Of a stretch of 14,544 nt of DNA, positions 12,118 through 14,544 are shown piece after piece. The stretch comes from a bacterium (GTDB lineage: Bacteria; Patescibacteriota; Minisyncoccia; Minisyncoccales; RBG-13-42-11): contig JAUSLA010000072.1 in the NCBI GenBank assembly GCA_030646565.1, forward strand, positions 1-14,544, written 5' to 3'. Both the position numbers and the translations under genes were made by a program. The notes under the pieces were generated by a model. That model saw only the letters and a list, made by a program, of their open reading frames with translations, had not been told where the DNA came from and did not search any database. Position 1 is the first letter of the stretch. Each line of letters opens with the position of its first letter.

Positions 12118-13077
12118 ATGAAAAAAAGCACAAAAACAATAATAGAGAATATAAATGATTTTTTAGAATATTTAGATATTGAAAAAGGTTTAAGTAATAA
12201 AAGTCAGGAAGCATATGCAAGATTTCTAAAAAGGTTTATTAAATGGCTGAAAGATAATAGTCTCGAGACTCTCCTTCCTCATAAGCTTACTGAAGACCAT
12301 ATTTGGAAATATAGGGTCTTTTTGTCTCAAGCTTTTAATAAAAACACAAAGGAGCCACTAAAAAAGTCCACTCAGAATTATTATCTTATAGCCCTTAGAA
12401 ATCTTTTAAATTACTTTGCAGATAGGAATATCGTTTCCCTACCCGCAGAAAAAGTTAAATTAATTCGTGAAAAAAGCGACAGAACTATAAAATTTCTCAC
12501 TTTAGATCAGATAGAAAAACTTATTTTAGCGCCGAAAACTTCAACTATAACAGGCCTCAGAGACCGTGCCATACTTGAAACTTTATTTTCAACCGGTGCG
12601 CGAATAGCCGAACTTGTCAATCTTAACTGCGATCAGATAAAAATAACCCCTACCACTAAAGACCTTGAAATAAGCATAATTGGCAAAGGAAGCCACGTCA
12701 GGACCGTTTATTTCTCAAATAGGGCCGTAGTGGCCATTAAAGAGTACATGGAAACCAGAGAAGACAAGGAAAAGGCCCTTTTTATAAGCTATAAGGGCCC
12801 TAGGAAGCGAGAAAGCCAAAGGTTGAGCCCCCGGTCGATTGAGACTCTTGTGAAGCGCTACGCCTTGATTTCAGGTTCTCCCATCACTACAACGCCTCAT
12901 GTTTTACGCCACAGTTTTGCCACAGACATGCTAAACAAAGGGGTAGATATAAGGAACGTTCAGGAGTTTTTGGGTCACAGAAACATCGCCACAACCCAAA
13001 TTTACACCCATGTTACTTCTAAAAGATTAAGAGATATTCATAGGCAATACCACAGCGGCAAAGAATTTAAGGTTTAA
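12118..13077 (+). CDS. xerA: Tyrosine recombinase, XerC/XerD/XerA family
   Basis: Site-specific recombinase for chromosome dimer resolution. The N-terminal SAM-like core-binding domain (NDFLEYLDIEKGLSNKSQEAY, residues 12-32 region) is followed by the catalytic domain with all six family residues: Arg162 (TGARIAEL), Lys190 (GKGSH), His261 and Arg264 (HVLRHSF), His287 (LGHRNI) and Tyr296 (IYTH). Its 319 residues match the Xer length. A dif-like site lies in its leader, and only one xer gene is visible, so it may act alone as XerA/XerH proteins do; the symbol is tentative. A phage integrase is less likely given the dif site and the compact size. The leader shows no Shine-Dalgarno site. The LAGLIDADG gene follows after 6 bases. 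Confidence 0.9.
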   Translation: MKKSTKTIIENINDFLEYLDIEKGLSNKSQEAYARFLKRFIKWLKDNSLETLLPHKLTEDHIWKYRVFLSQAFNKNTKEPLKKSTQNYYLIALRNLLNYFADRNIVSLPAEKVKLIREKSDRTIKFLTLDQIEKLILAPKTSTITGLRDRAILETLFSTGARIAELVNLNCDQIKITPTTKDLEISIIGKGSHVRTVYFSNRAVVAIKEYMETREDKEKALFISYKGPRKRESQRLSPRSIETLVKRYALISGSPITTTPHVLRHSFATDMLNKGVDIRNVQEFLGHRNIATTQIYTHVTSKRLRDIHRQYHSGKEFKV

Positions 13078-13083
13078 TTACTT

Positions 13084-13635
13084 ATGGAAAACCAGAAAAA
13101 TTCGAAACTGTCTGGAGATTATATTGCCGGTTTTGTTGATGGCGAAGGTTGTTTTGATTTACAGTTTCGCAGGGATATCCGTCACGAAAGATTAGGGAAA
13201 CCAGTCTATTATAGTTGGAAAGTCCAATTTGTAATTAACATTCGAAGAGACGACGACAAACTATTAAAAAAGATTCAAAACGCCTTAAATTGTGGCCAAA
13301 TTCATTTTACTCAAAGTGAAGTTAGATATTCGGTACAAAATTTAGAAAATTTAAAAAATATAATAATCCCCTTCTTCAATAAATATCCCTTATCGGGTAA
13401 GAAGAAGATGGATTTCGGATTATGGATTGAAGCGATTTATATTATCTACCGCAATAAAAGAAAAAATATGAATATTAAAAAGGGTATTAGAGGTTTTATC
13501 TCAACAAATTGGAATAAAAAAGATTTCCAACGATTAATAGAAATTCAAAAACTAATGCAACAATTCAAATCTAAAAGACCCCGGGGATTTAAATGGATTT
13601 CAATGGCCGAATTAATAGCTCAAACATTGAAATAA
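13084..13635 (+). CDS. LAGLIDADG homing endonuclease, single motif
   Basis: A 183-residue protein with one LAGLIDADG motif, DYIAGFVDGEGCF (residues 12-24), including the catalytic acidic residue; single-motif proteins act as homodimers on near-palindromic DNA targets. The following strands (YSWKVQFVINIRRDDD) and basic residues fit the DNA-binding saddle. Later parts (FWKIS-like region FKWISMAELI) are less conserved. It is free-standing: no intron or intein is visible around it, unlike the usual 23S rRNA intron setting in CPR bacteria. It starts 6 bases after xer, so it is probably cotranscribed. It could instead be a maturase or a domesticated regulator of the WhiA type, but it lacks the HTH part. 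Confidence 0.85.
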   Translation: MENQKNSKLSGDYIAGFVDGEGCFDLQFRRDIRHERLGKPVYYSWKVQFVINIRRDDDKLLKKIQNALNCGQIHFTQSEVRYSVQNLENLKNIIIPFFNKYPLSGKKKMDFGLWIEAIYIIYRNKRKNMNIKKGIRGFISTNWNKKDFQRLIEIQKLMQQFKSKRPRGFKWISMAELIAQTLK

Positions 13636-13713
13636 AATTTTAAAGAGAAATGTCGCACAATATTATGCCTTTAGTTCTATTTTTCTAGAGTCTATTTTTT
13701 GGTCAAGTATCAA

Positions 13714-13765
13714 GCTTTCGCGCAGCGAAAGCGAAGATGAAGAAGCGGACGAAGTCCGCTTCGCC
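13714..13765. repeat. Palindromic element R12 between convergent genes
   Basis: H2 GCTTTCGC/GCGAAAGC with triloop GCA (13714-13732), the linker GAAGATGAA, H1 GAAGCGGAC/GTCCGCTTC with triloop GAA (13742-13762), then GCC directly against the greA stop codon (TTA at 13766-13768 on this strand). Lying between convergent genes, the strong hairpins might serve as a two-way transcription end, but no T tract follows. Confidence 0.88.
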
Positions 13766-14218
13766 TTACTCAATTAATAAAATTTTATAGTTTTTTTCTC
13801 CGACAGGAGTATTAACTTTTAGGCTATCCCCTCTTTTCCTATTTAACAATGCTTTTCCCAGGGGCGATTCAAAAGAAATTTTATTATTAAAAATATTCGC
13901 CTCTTCCGGGCCAACAATCTGGAATTTTTCTTTTCCTTCGCTTGATTCTAACGAAACAAGAGAACCGATCTGAACCTTATCATTTTCTTTCTTTTCAATA
14001 ATTTTAGCTTGAGCGACAATCTCTCTTAATTTCCTAATTCTTCCCTCAAGAAAACCCTGCTCCTCTTTAGCGGCAGTGTACCCGGCGTTTTCTTTCAAAT
14101 CGCCGTGAGAAGCAGTATGTCTTATCGTTTCTGAAACTTCTCTTCTTTTAACGTTTTGCAGATAGTCCAGTTCCTTCTTTAATTTTTCAAACCCTTCCTG
14201 GGTTAAATACTTTACCAT
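13766..14218 (-). CDS. greA: Transcription elongation factor GreA
   Basis: Binds in the secondary channel of RNA polymerase and stimulates cleavage of backtracked RNA. The N-terminal coiled coil starts YLTQEGFEKLKKEL and carries the tip motif HGDLKENAGYTAAKEEQGF with the acidic Asp and Glu needed for cleavage. The C-terminal FKBP-like domain shows SPLGKALLNRKRGD. The 150 residues are close to the usual 158. I prefer the ATG at 14218 (MVKYLTQEG), which fits the family N-terminus; the ATG at 14227 (MRTMVKY) lies within element R13 and is also possible. Neither has a good Shine-Dalgarno site. It converges with the xer-endonuclease pair. Confidence 0.92.
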   Translation of the reverse strand: MVKYLTQEGFEKLKKELDYLQNVKRREVSETIRHTASHGDLKENAGYTAAKEEQGFLEGRIRKLREIVAQAKIIEKKENDKVQIGSLVSLESSEGKEKFQIVGPEEANIFNNKISFESPLGKALLNRKRGDSLKVNTPVGEKNYKILLIE

Positions 14219-14224
14219 TGTCCT

Positions 14225-14352
14225 CATCGCCTAGCGAATCCCATTTATGCGAAGAACTTTCGTTCTTCTTTACCCTTCGTCCCGTTTCACGGTACTCGGG
14301 TATGGGACGAAGCTGGAGATGAAATTTATTTCATCGCCTATCGGCTCGGGTA
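14225..14352 (-). repeat. Palindromic element R13 upstream of greA
   Basis: Read on the minus strand: TACCCGAGCCGATAGGC, H1 GATGAAATAAATTTCATC (same sequence as in R2), TCCAGCTTCG, TACCCGAG, H2 CCGT/ACGG, CGAAGGGTAAA, H1 GAAGAAC/GTTCTTC with loop GAAA, and an end GGCGATG that overlaps the upstream greA ATG. Two element units are joined here. Confidence 0.85.
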
Positions 14353-14382
14353 TTTCAATATAAAGAGCTTTACCCTATTTAA

Positions 14383-14410
14383 ACTATACTGCTTGGGCCA
14401 TAAAAAACAA
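14383..14410 (-). promoter_or_regulatory. Possible greA promoter
   Basis: On the minus strand TTGTTT (14410-14405), 16-base spacer, TATAGT (14388-14383). The -10 box is 5 of 6, the -35 box weak. A short GGGCC/GGCCC inverted repeat spans the -35 region and spacer and might bind a regulator. Confidence 0.35.
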
Positions 14411-14443
14411 GGCCCATAAAATTAGAAATAAATTTCGTATTTT

Positions 14444-14544
14444 TTACTTTAGCTTTAATCTTAAATAATATTCTCGCCTTTCTTTAGAGAATTTTTCAAT
14501 AGCGTATCGCAGCATAACCCTGGGCATTTTTGCCGCGAATTTTC
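14444..14544 (-). CDS. C-terminal end of an AlkD-like DNA alkylation repair protein (partial)
   Basis: The minus-strand frame runs from the window edge to TAA at 14446-14444 and encodes KFAAKMPRVMLRYAIEKFSK followed by a basic tail. The MPRxMLRYAIEKF pattern is what I remember from the last helix of the AlkD/COG4912 HEAT-like glycosylase family, which removes alkylated bases. Only 32 residues are available, so the family call rests on one motif. greA lies downstream in the same direction, separated by element R13 and a possible promoter. Confidence 0.55.
   Translation of the reverse strand, partial: KFAAKMPRVMLRYAIEKFSKERREYYLRLKLK

Noticed and set aside
14394..14416. GGGCC/GGCCC inverted repeat as a terminator
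   Set aside because: The loop is long and A-rich and no T tract follows on either strand; it may be part of the greA promoter region instead.

Overview
The window looks like a piece of a reduced, A+T-rich bacterial genome, most likely Candidate Phyla Radiation / Patescibacteria (Parcubacteria-like). The grounds are compact genes with few clear Shine-Dalgarno sites, an archaeal-type AspRS, MraY with the variant motif VIDGLDGL, a MurL-type epimerase in the mur cluster, and a lone Xer recombinase with a LAGLIDADG gene beside it. The taxonomic call is inference from gene content; no rRNA is present to confirm it.

Layout. 1-364: the end of an unrecognised gene, then a large composite inverted repeat that forms the leader of aspS. 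365-2954: aspS and a secreted D-Ala-D-Ala carboxypeptidase. 2984-5309: mraY and murL. 5365-5727: a small unknown gene with its own strong ribosome binding site and a terminator. 5878-11099: murD, ftsW, murG and gltX in a tight, partly overlapping run. 11221-11679: a small secreted protein of unknown function. 11680-12117: a 438-base stretch without a protein gene, holding two sigma70-type promoters, a candidate structured RNA ending at a terminator hairpin, and a 28-bp dif-like site. 12118-13635: a Xer tyrosine recombinase and a LAGLIDADG endonuclease. 13766-14544, minus strand: greA and the 3' end of an AlkD-like DNA repair gene.

How the genes work together. MraY, MurD, FtsW, MurG and the carboxypeptidase build and trim peptidoglycan. 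MurL next to a MurD whose glutamate-pocket motif reads NDSLATIP instead of NDSKATN suggests the L-Glu route (MurD2 adds L-Glu, MurL epimerises it) rather than free D-Glu from MurI. The xer gene has its probable target, a dif site, in its own leader; gene orientations (plus to the left, minus to the right) fit the replication terminus, though this is a weak inference.

The most unusual thing is a family of about ten small modular palindromic elements scattered through the window. Each has two hairpins with variable but self-complementary stems (H1 and H2) joined by a near-constant linker (TTCACCTTCG or its complement) and ended by CTCGGGTA (or TACCCGAG). They sit between genes, directly abut several start codons (aspS, carboxypeptidase, murD, the 11221 gene, greA), and are inserted in frame inside the carboxypeptidase, MurD and the 11221 protein, besides forming the C-terminal tail of AspRS. 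They resemble Rickettsia palindromic elements in behaviour but not in sequence, and I recognise no described family.
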